DNA of 6,353 nucleotides from Syntrophomonas sp. UBA5314 (GTDB lineage: Bacteria > Bacillota > Syntrophomonadia > Syntrophomonadales > Syntrophomonadaceae). The translations under genes were made by a program, and so were the position numbers. How positions within the stretch are numbered: the stretch's first letter is position 1; the number at the start of each line of letters is the position of its first letter. The notes under the pieces are model-generated. The model was given only the letters and a program-made list of their open reading frames with translations. It ran no database searches and was not told the DNA's origin. The stretch lies in NCBI GenBank assembly GCA_002410325.1, contig DHRK01000043.1:43440-49792 (forward strand). Reading direction: 5' to 3'. Of this stretch, positions 1 to 6,146 are shown piece after piece.

Positions 1-701
1 AGTTCGTTCTGGCTGGCGGACATATTCATGACCGGGGATACCGCCCAGCCCTGGTGGGCATTTATCAGGGCCAGCTCCTGGTCAACCACCGACTGAACCT
101 CATAGGGGGTCGCCGCGGCGGGGTCCATCAGGCGGCTGCCCACCGAGAAAAAGGCCAGGTTGCGGCGGGCGGCGTTCTCCCAGGGGCTTCCTTTAAGCTG
201 CTGGTAGACCTGGGTGGACTGGCTGAGCATGCTGGCATTGAGCTGTTTCAGTGAAGGAATCAATTTTTCCTGCTCCACGGTTTTTAAAAGATGGCTGAAG
301 AACAGGTGGTAGTTGTGAAGCATGGCGTCGGTAGTGACGAAGTTGGGCACTTTGTCATAGCGGTTCGGCTCATAGAGCCCGAAGAACTCAAGGCCGCTGC
401 CGGGAATGATCACAAAGCCGTTTTTAACCAGCAAAGCCTGAGCGTCGGGAGAAAATTCAAAGCGGCTGCGGTTGCTTACGTTGGATAGATCGGGATCAAC
501 CTGGTAGGGGGGGACGCTCGGTTTGATATTGACCGGGTGCTCCTGGTAATGGCCGAAGTCGGCGGCCGCAGCGGTCAGGGTCAGTTGGGAGGGGATTTCA
601 CTGGTGACCGCCTTTTTATTCTGGCAGGAACTAAGGGTGAGAGCGAGCAAGATCATCATTGCGAGCAGGAGGACCAGTGTAAGGAGGCCTTTGTTTCTCA
701 T
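1..701 (-). CDS. DUF3160-family lipoprotein, N-terminal part (runs off the left edge)
   Basis: The 233 complete codons visible start at the ATG at 701-699; the gene continues past base 1, so its C-terminus is not seen. Residues 1-25 form a bacterial lipoprotein signal: basic MRNK, a long hydrophobic stretch (about 6-23) and the lipobox LSSC with Cys26 as the likely lipidated residue. This predicts export and anchoring to the outer face of the membrane. The mature part contains a block typical, from memory, of DUF3160 proteins: NGFVIIPG (about 94-101), a FFGLYEPN segment (106-113) and VPNFVTTDAMLHNYHLFF (118-135). DUF3160 members are usually several hundred residues long and have no established function that I know of. 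AAGGGAG (716-710) lies 8 nt before the ATG and supports this start. A terminator at 947-891 separates it from the acyl-CoA genes, so it is probably its own transcription unit. I am confident of the lipoprotein call and fairly confident of the family; the role is unknown. Confidence 0.82.
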   Translation of the reverse strand, partial: MRNKGLLTLVLLLAMMILLALTLSSCQNKKAVTSEIPSQLTLTAAAADFGHYQEHPVNIKPSVPPYQVDPDLSNVSNRSRFEFSPDAQALLVKNGFVIIPGSGLEFFGLYEPNRYDKVPNFVTTDAMLHNYHLFFSHLLKTVEQEKLIPSLKQLNASMLSQSTQVYQQLKGSPWENAARRNLAFFSVGSRLMDPAAATPYEVQSVVDQELALINAHQGWAVSPVMNMSASQNE

Positions 702-738
702 CGACAATTCTCCCTTCATTTGTACCGACAGGCTGGGA

Positions 739-792
739 TTACGTGGTCTTGAAGTCTTCTGCTGTGGCTGAATCGACAACTATTTCGGGCAT
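739..792 (-). CDS. Possible 17-codon leader ORF upstream of the DUF3160 gene
   Basis: ATG at 792-790 is preceded by GGGAG (803-799) at 6 nt spacing and opens a 17-residue frame, MPEIVVDSATAEDFKTT, ending at TAA 741-739. It lies between the AT-rich promoter-like stretch and the lipoprotein start, so it would be in that transcript's leader. It has no homopolymeric codon run that would suggest classic attenuation. An ORF this short can arise by chance; only the ribosome binding site argues for it. Confidence 0.2.
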   Translation of the reverse strand: MPEIVVDSATAEDFKTT

Positions 793-831
793 ACCCTTCT
801 CCCAAAAAAGTTCTTGTCAAAATATACTATA

Positions 832-837
832 ATTATA
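832..837 (-). promoter_or_regulatory. Candidate -10 element for the DUF3160 gene
   Basis: On the minus strand 837-832 reads TATAAT, inside the most AT-rich stretch of the window (about 815-838) and downstream of the terminator of the preceding unit. It is about 130 bases before the lipoprotein ATG. No convincing -35 sits 16-18 bases upstream; that space is C-rich. A perfect TTGACA is present at 820-815 but has no good -10 at the correct distance. The call rests on composition and position only. Confidence 0.3.
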
Positions 838-890
838 TCCTCTCCCTTATAGGGGTGGGGAGAAATATTATTCGACAGGCGAATCGATAA

Positions 891-947
891 AACAAGAAAA
901 AACCAAGAAAAACTGGAACCAGTTCCTAAACCAAACCGGTTCCAGTT
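891..947 (-). terminator. Rho-independent terminator after the SDR gene
   Basis: Read on the minus strand, AACTGGAACC (947-938) and GGTTCCAGTT (920-911) form a perfect 10-bp stem with a 17-base loop. The stem is followed directly by a T-rich tail at 914-891 (GTTTTTCTTGG, then TTTTTTCTTG). It starts 35 bases after the SDR stop codon, where the end of the acyl-CoA cluster would be expected. The arms also contain smaller nested palindromes (AACCGGTT at 934-941 and AACTGG/CCAGTT at 911-924), so alternative foldings exist. Confidence 0.8.
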
Positions 948-981
948 GAGTGGCAAGCCTAACATTTCAGGGGCATCCACC

Positions 982-1758
982 CTATACCAGGGCGGTCTGC
1001 CCGCCGTCGACGTTGATGATCTGACCGGTAATGTAATCCGAAGCGGCTGAACTCAAAAACACTACCGCCCCTTTTAAGTCGCGGTCATTGCCGAAGCGGC
1101 CCAAAGGTATTTGCGGTAAAAAGCGCTCGGCGTTCATTTTCAAGAGGGCTTCGCTCATGTGGGTGGGGAAGAAACCCGGGGCCAGGGCATTGACGTTAAT
1201 GCCGTAGGAGGCCCACTTTACGGCCAGGTCTTTGGTCAGGGTGTTGACCGCTCCTTTGCTGGTATTGTATGCCACTGCGTTCATTTCTTCCGGCCGGGTT
1301 CCACCGTATCCGGCTACCGAGGTGATGTTGATGATCTTTCCTTTACCCTGCTCTTTCATCACCCGGGCAGCCAGCACCGACATCTGAAAAAGGCCGGTCA
1401 GATTGAGGTTCAGCACCTGCTGCCACCTGTCCATGGGAAAATTCATGGCATCAGCGGCCCAGGTTATGCCCGCGTTGTTGACCAGAATATCCAGTCCTCC
1501 GAATTCTTTTACGGCAAGTTCCACCAGCCTCTGACCGTCTTCGGCCTTGCTCACATCGCAGGCAGCCGGAAGCGCCCTGACTCCATATTGCATGAGTTCT
1601 TGGGCCAGGTCTTCACAACGCTGCACCTTGCGGGCGGCAATCACCAGGTTGGCTCCGGCTTCGGCCAGGCCTCCGGCCATCTGAGCTCCAAGACCGATGG
1701 AACCCCCGGTTACTAGAGCCGTTTTGCCGGTCAAGTCGAACATGTCTTTCACCTTCAC
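982..1758 (-). CDS. Classical short-chain dehydrogenase/reductase (SDR), FabG/gluconate-5-dehydrogenase-like
   Basis: This 258-residue protein has the usual length for a classical SDR: a soluble Rossmann-fold oxidoreductase that interconverts an alcohol and a ketone with NAD(P). Visible motifs are the nucleotide-binding TGGSIGLG (17-24), Asp68 in CDVS, NNAG (94-97), Asn119 in NLNLTG, Ser147 in NITS, and the catalytic YNTSK with Tyr164 and Lys168. APG (193-195) and the C-terminal NVDGG (249-253) complete the pattern. Arg43-Lys44 after the second beta strand lean toward NADP(H), which is an inference. The start is GTG (1758-1756), chosen because AAAGGAGG lies 7 nt upstream; the next in-frame ATG (1743-1741) has no such site. 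It is last in the cluster, 13 bases after the ligase stop and before a terminator. The substrate is unknown; a beta-ketoacyl-CoA/ACP or hydroxyacid step fits the context. Confidence 0.93.
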   Translation of the reverse strand: MKVKDMFDLTGKTALVTGGSIGLGAQMAGGLAEAGANLVIAARKVQRCEDLAQELMQYGVRALPAACDVSKAEDGQRLVELAVKEFGGLDILVNNAGITWAADAMNFPMDRWQQVLNLNLTGLFQMSVLAARVMKEQGKGKIINITSVAGYGGTRPEEMNAVAYNTSKGAVNTLTKDLAVKWASYGINVNALAPGFFPTHMSEALLKMNAERFLPQIPLGRFGNDRDLKGAVVFLSSAASDYITGQIINVDGGQTALV

Positions 1759-1765
1759 CTTGTTT

Positions 1766-1773
1766 CCTCCTTT
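1766..1773 (-). promoter_or_regulatory. Ribosome binding site of the SDR gene, overlapping the ligase stop
   Basis: The minus strand reads AAAGGAGG at 1773-1766, 7 nt before the GTG start at 1758. It overlaps the ligase TAA at 1774-1772, so ligase and SDR are very probably co-transcribed and perhaps translationally coupled. It decides the GTG start over the internal ATG. Confidence 0.85.
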
Positions 1774-3433
1774 AAACCGCCTGAGCGGCGTCTTTGATCC
1801 TGCGCTTTAATACCTTGCCGGTGGCGTTTTTGGGCAGCTCGGCCCAAAAGGATACGCTTTTGGGAACCTTATAGGGAGCCAGCCGCTCCCGGCAAAACCC
1901 GATGATCTCTTCCTCGGTCGCGCTGCTGCCCGGTTTCAGGGCCAGCACCGCGTGGACCGTCTCCCCCTGACGGGGATCGGGTGAACCGATTACCGCCGCT
2001 TCCAGGATGGCCGGATGCTGGTAAAGGACGTTCTCAACTTCCGAAGGATAGACATTAAAGCCTGATACGATGATTAATTCTTTCAAGCGGTCCACGAACT
2101 GGAGGACCCCATCTTCGGTCATACGAACCAGGTCTCCCGTGCGGAGCCAGCCGTCTTTAAAAGCCCGGTCGTTTTCTTCCGGCCGTCGCCAGTACCCGAT
2201 ACTGACGGTAGGCCCTTTTATCATCAGCTCACCATCCTGGCCGATGGCTACTTCTTCTTCGTTGGCGGGATTTACAATCTTGACCTCGCATTGCATGAGC
2301 GGCATCCCCATGCCCTTGGTAGTCGGTTCATAAAGCTTGTTTACGATCATGCCGGAGGTTGTCTCGGTCAAACCGTATCCTTCCACGATATTGCCGCCCG
2401 AAACGCTCTGGAAAAAGGACACGATTTCGTCGGGCACCGGGGCGCCTCCCACCACCCAGTGGCGGATGGAGCTCAGATCGTAGTCTTTGATGCGGGGGTG
2501 GTGGGCGAGAATACTCAGTATAGTGGGCACTGCCCGAAATACCGTGGGGCAGTGGAGCTTGATCATTTCCAGGCATTCCGTGGGGTGAAACCTTACCATG
2601 ATTACGATCTTGGCGGCCAGGGAAACGGGCAGGACTACGGTCTGATACATGGCGTAGTTGTGGGACATGGGCAGGGTAACCGGGTAGACTTCGCTTCCAT
2701 AAGCGGAACGATAGTCCACTGAAGCCACCAGTGAAACATAGGAAGTCATATTGTAGTGGGTGATCATAGCTCCTTTAGGCACCCCGGTGGTGCCGCTGGT
2801 ATACTGAAGAACGGCGACGTCTTCCCCGGGTTTTACCTCCACCGGGGTAAAGCGGCTGGACTGGTTTAACAGGGAGGTAAAGCTGTACAGGCCGTCAAGC
2901 TCCGGTATGGGAAGCGGGGCCGGGGGAATCCCGAAAGGCGCCTGGGGCTGCGGAAGCCGGGGCAGATAATCATAGAGGCAGGCACAGGCGATAAACTTCA
3001 GGGAGGAGCGCTCTTTCACCGCCAGGACTCTGGGCAGCAGGTAGTCCAGGGTGAAAATCCCTTTGATCTCGGCGTCGTTAAGGACAAACAGCAAGTCGTT
3101 TTCAGTCTGCAGGGGGCTTATCTGCACCACAATTCCCCCTGCCTTTAAAACCGCAAAGAAAGCCATGATATATTGAGGGCTGTTGTCCATGTACATAGCA
3201 ACCCGTTCCCCTTTGCTTATGCCCAGACTTTGCAGGCTGTTGGCCAGTTTGCTGCTCAGGTTTTCAAGTTCGGAATAGCTGAATTCGGTACCGTAGAAAT
3301 CAACGGCCGTGTTTTGCGGCGCTTTTTGGGCCGCATCGCTTAAAAACTGGTAGCCTGGTATTTCGGGGAGAAAAACATTCCGTGGCACACGGGCTTCAAT
3401 GTTTTTTAACCACGGTTTATCGGCATACTTCAT
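1772..3433 (-). CDS. AMP-forming acyl-CoA synthetase (class I adenylate-forming ligase)
   Basis: This 553-residue soluble enzyme should activate a carboxylic acid with ATP to an acyl-AMP and then form the CoA thioester. The adenylate-forming motifs are complete: the phosphate-binding loop YTSGTTGVPKG (211-221), VVGGAPVP (327-334), EGYGLTETT (351-359), WLRTGD with Asp434, the hinge region DRLKELIIVSGFNVYP (448-463), and PKNATGK (534-540) whose Lys540 is the expected catalytic lysine. It resembles enzymes annotated as long-chain fatty-acid-CoA ligases, but the acid pocket cannot be read by eye, so the substrate is open. The open frame extends to 3694, but the first 87 codons have no family resemblance. 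ATG 3433-3431 has AAAGGCGG at 7 nt and gives a normal family length. The SDR follows after 13 bases; a 378-base leader precedes. Family confidence is very high. Confidence 0.95.
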   Translation of the reverse strand: MKYADKPWLKNIEARVPRNVFLPEIPGYQFLSDAAQKAPQNTAVDFYGTEFSYSELENLSSKLANSLQSLGISKGERVAMYMDNSPQYIMAFFAVLKAGGIVVQISPLQTENDLLFVLNDAEIKGIFTLDYLLPRVLAVKERSSLKFIACACLYDYLPRLPQPQAPFGIPPAPLPIPELDGLYSFTSLLNQSSRFTPVEVKPGEDVAVLQYTSGTTGVPKGAMITHYNMTSYVSLVASVDYRSAYGSEVYPVTLPMSHNYAMYQTVVLPVSLAAKIVIMVRFHPTECLEMIKLHCPTVFRAVPTILSILAHHPRIKDYDLSSIRHWVVGGAPVPDEIVSFFQSVSGGNIVEGYGLTETTSGMIVNKLYEPTTKGMGMPLMQCEVKIVNPANEEEVAIGQDGELMIKGPTVSIGYWRRPEENDRAFKDGWLRTGDLVRMTEDGVLQFVDRLKELIIVSGFNVYPSEVENVLYQHPAILEAAVIGSPDPRQGETVHAVLALKPGSSATEEEIIGFCRERLAPYKVPKSVSFWAELPKNATGKVLKRRIKDAAQAV

Positions 3434-3521
3434 CAGCAACCCGCCTTTCCATAAACTGCGGCCGTCCGCTTCTTCCTGGCCAAACCGGCGGCAGTTGACA
3501 AACTGGTTTATGATATAGCAC
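3417..3521 (-). CDS. Possible 34-codon upstream ORF overlapping the ligase start
   Basis: GTG at 3521-3519 is preceded by a strong AAGGAGG (3536-3530) at 8 nt, better than the ligase's own site. The frame encodes 34 residues, beginning VLYHKPVCQLPPVWPG, and stops at TAA 3419-3417. That stop lies just inside the ligase coding region, so the two overlap by 17 bases in different frames. The peptide is proline- and arginine-rich, with two cysteines and no membrane segment or recognisable domain. The geometry would suit translational coupling to the ligase. The product itself may not matter, and chance is possible. Confidence 0.35.
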   Translation of the reverse strand: MLYHKPVCQLPPVWPGRSGRPQFMERRVADEVCR

Positions 3522-3811
3522 TGGCAACCCCTCCTTGCGTTCTTGATAGATCCCAAATATTGCAAAGAGCATACCAGGGCTGGCGGGCAGGTCATAAGCT
3601 GCGGCCCAAAGCCCGGCCTGGCCGATAGCTTCTTCCGGGCCGGGAGAGGGAAACGCCCGTGCGACCCTGACAGGCATGGCACAGTTTGCATCATTTGGTT
3701 ACAGGTTTGCCGGGCGACGCCCCAATTCCGGACAGGTAATAGTGGCGGCAGGGCAGAATAAGAGATGCGCTTGAAAGAGCCAATGAGCCGGTTGAAGTGG
3801 TCGGGGGAGGT
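3434..3811 (-). other. 378-base gap between the MBL-fold gene and the ligase
   Basis: No full-size gene is supported here. The minus-strand open frames across it are upstream extensions of the ligase frame or out-of-frame shadows without family resemblance. Three things can be seen: a weak promoter-like pair (3783-3755), a GC-rich inverted repeat with 7-bp arms CCCGGCC/GGCCGGG (3612-3618 and 3638-3644, 19-base loop, no T tail), and the small ORF with a strong ribosome binding site that overlaps the ligase start. I see no terminator after the MBL-fold stop, so read-through from upstream is likely. The gap is much longer than the 13-75 base gaps elsewhere in the cluster, which points to a regulatory leader or a decayed gene. 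Confidence 0.6.
3755..3783 (-). promoter_or_regulatory. Weak candidate internal promoter for ligase and SDR
   Basis: On the minus strand TTGGCT (3783-3778) and TATTCT (3760-3755) are separated by exactly 17 bases. The match to sigma-A consensus is 3/6 and 4/6, so this could be chance. The position, just after the MBL-fold stop and before the long ligase leader, is the only other support. Confidence 0.2.
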
Positions 3812-4669
3812 TTAAGAAAGGATATAGTATGGGCCGTCTCTGGTTACTTGACCCGATTTAAGCAGCCTTCCCAAGTGGTGGGAGATAGAGAGCATTTCGA
3901 TCTGGTAAAAGAGATCGCCGATTTCTTTAAAAGAACCGGTTATGGGTTTTAATAAGGTGAGTTCGGACAGGGTTCTGGGCCGCTGCAGGCCGTCAATAAT
4001 TCTGGCTTCCCTTTCGTAAATCCGGTCCAGGTAGCGGTGCAGGCAGTCCCGGACGTCTTCATCAAGGATTCCCCGGTGGGCGGAGATAAATATTCTGGGT
4101 TCCAGGGCCATGACTTTGTGGATGGAAGCTATCCAGTCGTCAATGTTGCTGACCCTGCTGCCATAGAAGGGCCCAATTTCGCTCAGGTCCATATCGCCGC
4201 CGTAGACCAGGCTTTCCTCCCGGCAGAAGAATACGCAGTGCCCCGGAGAGTGCCCGGGGGTATGAATCACCTGTAATTCCACTTCCCCCAGACAAATGCG
4301 CTCCCGGTCCTCAAGTTCCCGGTCAACCCTCGACTGGGTTATTTCGGACACGTCCAGCCAGGAGCGGGAGAAGTCCAGGCCGTAGTATTCGACAAAGGTC
4401 TGCCGGGAGCGTAGGGCGGGCGCATCCAGGCGGTGCGCCCACACCCGGGCCCCGGGGAAGGCATCGTTGTTGCCCATGTGATCCAGGTGGAAATGAGAAT
4501 TAATGATAAGGTCGATCTTTTTGTTTCCCAGGCCCCGCAGGGATTCCCGGCCCCAGCCGGTGTCCAGCAGGGTTGGTACCCGGTCGTCGATGAACATGAA
4601 ATGGGCATAAGGGTGCTGGCCGTTTCTGGGGCCTTCGATTAAATAGAATCCGGGTGCAGCTTGAAGCAC
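3812..4669 (-). CDS. Metallo-beta-lactamase-fold hydrolase with C-terminal winged-helix-like domain
   Basis: This 285-residue protein has the MBL metal-binding set: SHFHLDH (58-64, ligands His59, His61, Asp63, His64), His140 in HTPGHSPGH, Asp159 in GGDMD and His198 in SAHRG. Such enzymes hydrolyse thioesters, lactones, phosphodiesters or similar bonds using one or two metals, usually zinc. The last 60 or so residues (about 225-285: LSELTLLKPITG, then an SHHLGRLLKSGQV stretch) look like the small winged-helix tail of LACTB2-like and related MBL proteins. No signal peptide is seen, so it should be cytoplasmic. The start is GTG (4669-4667), with AAGAGGAG (4683-4676) 6 nt upstream. It lies 25 bases after the 3-hydroxyacyl-CoA dehydrogenase stop. 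From context I infer an acyl-CoA thioesterase or lactonase role; a glyoxalase-II or nuclease-like function cannot be excluded. Confidence 0.9.
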   Translation of the reverse strand: MLQAAPGFYLIEGPRNGQHPYAHFMFIDDRVPTLLDTGWGRESLRGLGNKKIDLIINSHFHLDHMGNNDAFPGARVWAHRLDAPALRSRQTFVEYYGLDFSRSWLDVSEITQSRVDRELEDRERICLGEVELQVIHTPGHSPGHCVFFCREESLVYGGDMDLSEIGPFYGSRVSNIDDWIASIHKVMALEPRIFISAHRGILDEDVRDCLHRYLDRIYEREARIIDGLQRPRTLSELTLLKPITGSFKEIGDLFYQIEMLSISHHLGRLLKSGQVTRDGPYYILS

Positions 4670-4694
4670 GTTAAACTCCTCTTAAATAGTGGTC

Positions 4695-6071
4695 TTACAC
4701 CGGCTGATAGGAATCGCTCCTGAAGTCAAAATAGTGTTTTATCCCTTGCCGATAAGTATAGAAGCTTTCACAGCCTTCTGCCAGCATTTTTTCAATGCGG
4801 GCCGGGATGCTGCGTCCGTCGTTCTTCATCCTTTCCACTGACTGCGCCAGGCCGATAGCGTCCCAGCATTCAAAGGGTCCCAGTCTCCAGGTGTAGCCCC
4901 ACTTCATAGCCTGGTCGATATCGACTATGGTGTCGGCGATTTCGCCGACCCGGTGGGCGGCATACACCAGATCGGCGGCCAGCAATTCCCAGGCAAATTC
5001 CGAACCCGGGTCGCGGCCATTGATCAACGCCTGTACCTGCTCGACCGGCTTATCCAACTTTTTGGCTGCCAGCAGGCAGGGAAAGAGGGGGTCGACCTTT
5101 TCCCGGTATTCCATGGTGTCCAGGTCCAGGGCCAGCTCTTTAATCGACCCGTCGGGCTGCTTCAGCCTTTTGTAAAAACCGCCTCCGCTCTTTTCGCCCA
5201 GCAGCTGGTCAGCCAGCATTTTTCGGGCAAAATCGGGCACCTGAAAGGCTTCCCGGTTTTCATCATCCGGGGCGTTGGCATAAAGATTGCGAATCACGTG
5301 GCAGACGGTATCCAGCCCGACCGCGTCCGAAGTGGCGAAAATGGCGCTCTGCATGCGTCCCAGGGCCCGGCCGCTCAGGGCGTCCACTTCTTCCACCGTA
5401 AGCCCCCGTTTCCGGCTCAGGCGAAAGGCGTTGAGCACCGTGGCAATGGCCAGACGGTTGCAGATAAAATTGGGGGTGTCTTTAACCACCAGAGGCCGCT
5501 TATCCAGGGTTTCCCGGCAGAATTCCCGCATGAACGAAATGAGTTCCGGAGCGGTGTCCGGCCCGGGGATGAGCTCGATTAACCGTACATAGGTGGGGGG
5601 ATTAAAGAAATGCGTCCCCAGGAAATGCTGGCCCAGATTTTCTGAAAAGCCCTGGCTGATCTGGATGAGAGGCAGCCCGGAAGTGTTGGTGCTGACTATA
5701 CAATCCGGCCCGCGGTGTTTTTCGATTTCCCGGTAGAGGTCCATCTTGGTTGGCAGGTCCTCAATGATGGTTTCGATTACCCAGTCATAATCCTTAATCC
5801 GCGCTAGATCCTCGCTGGTGTTGCCGCAGCTGATCCGGCTCCGGCTGGCATTGCAGGTAAAAACCGGATGCCGGGCTTTTTGCAGCTGCCGCAGGGCGTT
5901 TTCAGCTATAGCGTTTCTCTGTTCGTCAGGCAGGTTTTCAGCGGATTGGCGCCCTTCAGGCAGGCGGTCCAAAAGTAGGACCTCCAGGCCGCGGTTGGCC
6001 AGGTGAGCGGCTATCCCCGCTCCCATAACGCCGGCCCCGATCACCGCCGCTCGATCGATTTGGTAGCTCAT
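4695..6071 (-). CDS. 3-hydroxyacyl-CoA dehydrogenase, two-domain FadN-like form without hydratase domain
   Basis: This 458-residue enzyme should oxidise an (S)-3-hydroxyacyl-CoA to the 3-oxoacyl-CoA with NAD+, a beta-oxidation or crotonyl-CoA-pathway step in the cytoplasm. The N-terminal Rossmann domain carries VIGAGVMG (10-17) and Asp35, which favours NAD. IETIIEDLPTK (99-109), STNTSGL (127-133, Ser131), the catalytic GTHFFNPP with His154, and the family segment VKDTPNFICNR (196-206, Asn205) follow. A first C-terminal domain covers about 203-300 (GGGFY at 296-300). A second, divergent one covers about 355-455 and contains WGYTWRLGPFECWDAIGL (391-408). That segment recalls FadN/YusL-type proteins, which continue into an enoyl-CoA hydratase domain; here the protein stops first. 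Single-domain family members are about 280 residues. The open frame reaches 6137, but ATG 6071-6069 has AAGGAGG 9 nt upstream and the extra 22 codons merely translate a hairpin. Confidence 0.93.
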   Translation of the reverse strand: MSYQIDRAAVIGAGVMGAGIAAHLANRGLEVLLLDRLPEGRQSAENLPDEQRNAIAENALRQLQKARHPVFTCNASRSRISCGNTSEDLARIKDYDWVIETIIEDLPTKMDLYREIEKHRGPDCIVSTNTSGLPLIQISQGFSENLGQHFLGTHFFNPPTYVRLIELIPGPDTAPELISFMREFCRETLDKRPLVVKDTPNFICNRLAIATVLNAFRLSRKRGLTVEEVDALSGRALGRMQSAIFATSDAVGLDTVCHVIRNLYANAPDDENREAFQVPDFARKMLADQLLGEKSGGGFYKRLKQPDGSIKELALDLDTMEYREKVDPLFPCLLAAKKLDKPVEQVQALINGRDPGSEFAWELLAADLVYAAHRVGEIADTIVDIDQAMKWGYTWRLGPFECWDAIGLAQSVERMKNDGRSIPARIEKMLAEGCESFYTYRQGIKHYFDFRSDSYQPV

Positions 6072-6080
6072 TCTTAAAAA

Positions 6081-6087
6081 CCTCCTT
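6081..6087 (-). promoter_or_regulatory. Ribosome binding site of the 3-hydroxyacyl-CoA dehydrogenase gene
   Basis: AAGGAGG on the minus strand (6087-6081) sits 9 nt before ATG 6071-6069 and fixes that start against the longer open frame. It begins only two bases after the foot of the hairpin at 6129-6090, so that structure could influence ribosome access or transcript processing. Confidence 0.85.
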
Positions 6088-6089
6088 GC

Positions 6090-6129
6090 GCCGGAGCCTG
6101 CTTCAGGCAGCCCTAAAGCAGGCCCCGGC
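6090..6129 (-). other. Strong intercistronic hairpin (14-bp stem)
   Basis: Minus-strand arms GCCGGGGCCTGCTT (6129-6116) and AAGCAGGCTCCGGC (6103-6090) pair over 14 bp with one G-U wobble, around a 12-base loop. It fills most of the 75-base gap between the dehydratase-family stop and the dehydrogenase start. A TTTTT run occurs at 6080-6076 but only after the ribosome binding site, about 9 bases from the stem, so this is not a textbook terminator. A partial terminator, an mRNA-stabilising or processing element, or a translation-modulating structure are all possible. Confidence 0.7.
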
Positions 6130-6146
6130 TTTAGCAAAAATGCGAT

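Noticed and set aside
54..752. Three short plus-strand ORFs at 54-254, 291-488 and 537-752
   Set aside because: They are shadows of the DUF3160 lipoprotein, whose signal peptide, lipobox and ribosome binding site are on the minus strand.
815..833. Plus-strand TTGTCA followed by TATAAT
   Set aside because: The spacing is far too short for a promoter, and the region downstream on the plus strand is antisense to the SDR.
780..980. Minus-strand 66-codon ORF directly after the SDR stop
   Set aside because: It translates straight through the terminator and AT-rich gap, has no ribosome binding site of its own and shows no domain pattern.
1159..1716. Plus-strand 185-codon ORF
   Set aside because: It is antisense to the SDR, whose complete motif set makes the minus strand the coding strand; the plus-strand product has no recognisable motif.
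3495..3519. Perfect TTGACA on the plus strand near a TATAG sequence
   Set aside because: The spacing to the nearest -10-like sequence is only about 13 bases, and no plus-strand gene follows.
3434..3694. N-terminal extension of the ligase to ATG 3694
   Set aside because: The extra 87 residues have low-complexity, non-family composition. ATG 3433 has a good ribosome binding site and gives a normal family length.
4953..5582. Plus-strand 209-codon ORF
   Set aside because: It is antisense to the well-supported 3-hydroxyacyl-CoA dehydrogenase and is explained by codon bias leaving the opposite frame open.
6072..6137. N-terminal extension of the 3-hydroxyacyl-CoA dehydrogenase to ATG 6137
   Set aside because: It would translate the hairpin and the ribosome binding site. 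The Rossmann strand begins right after MSYQIDR at the chosen start.
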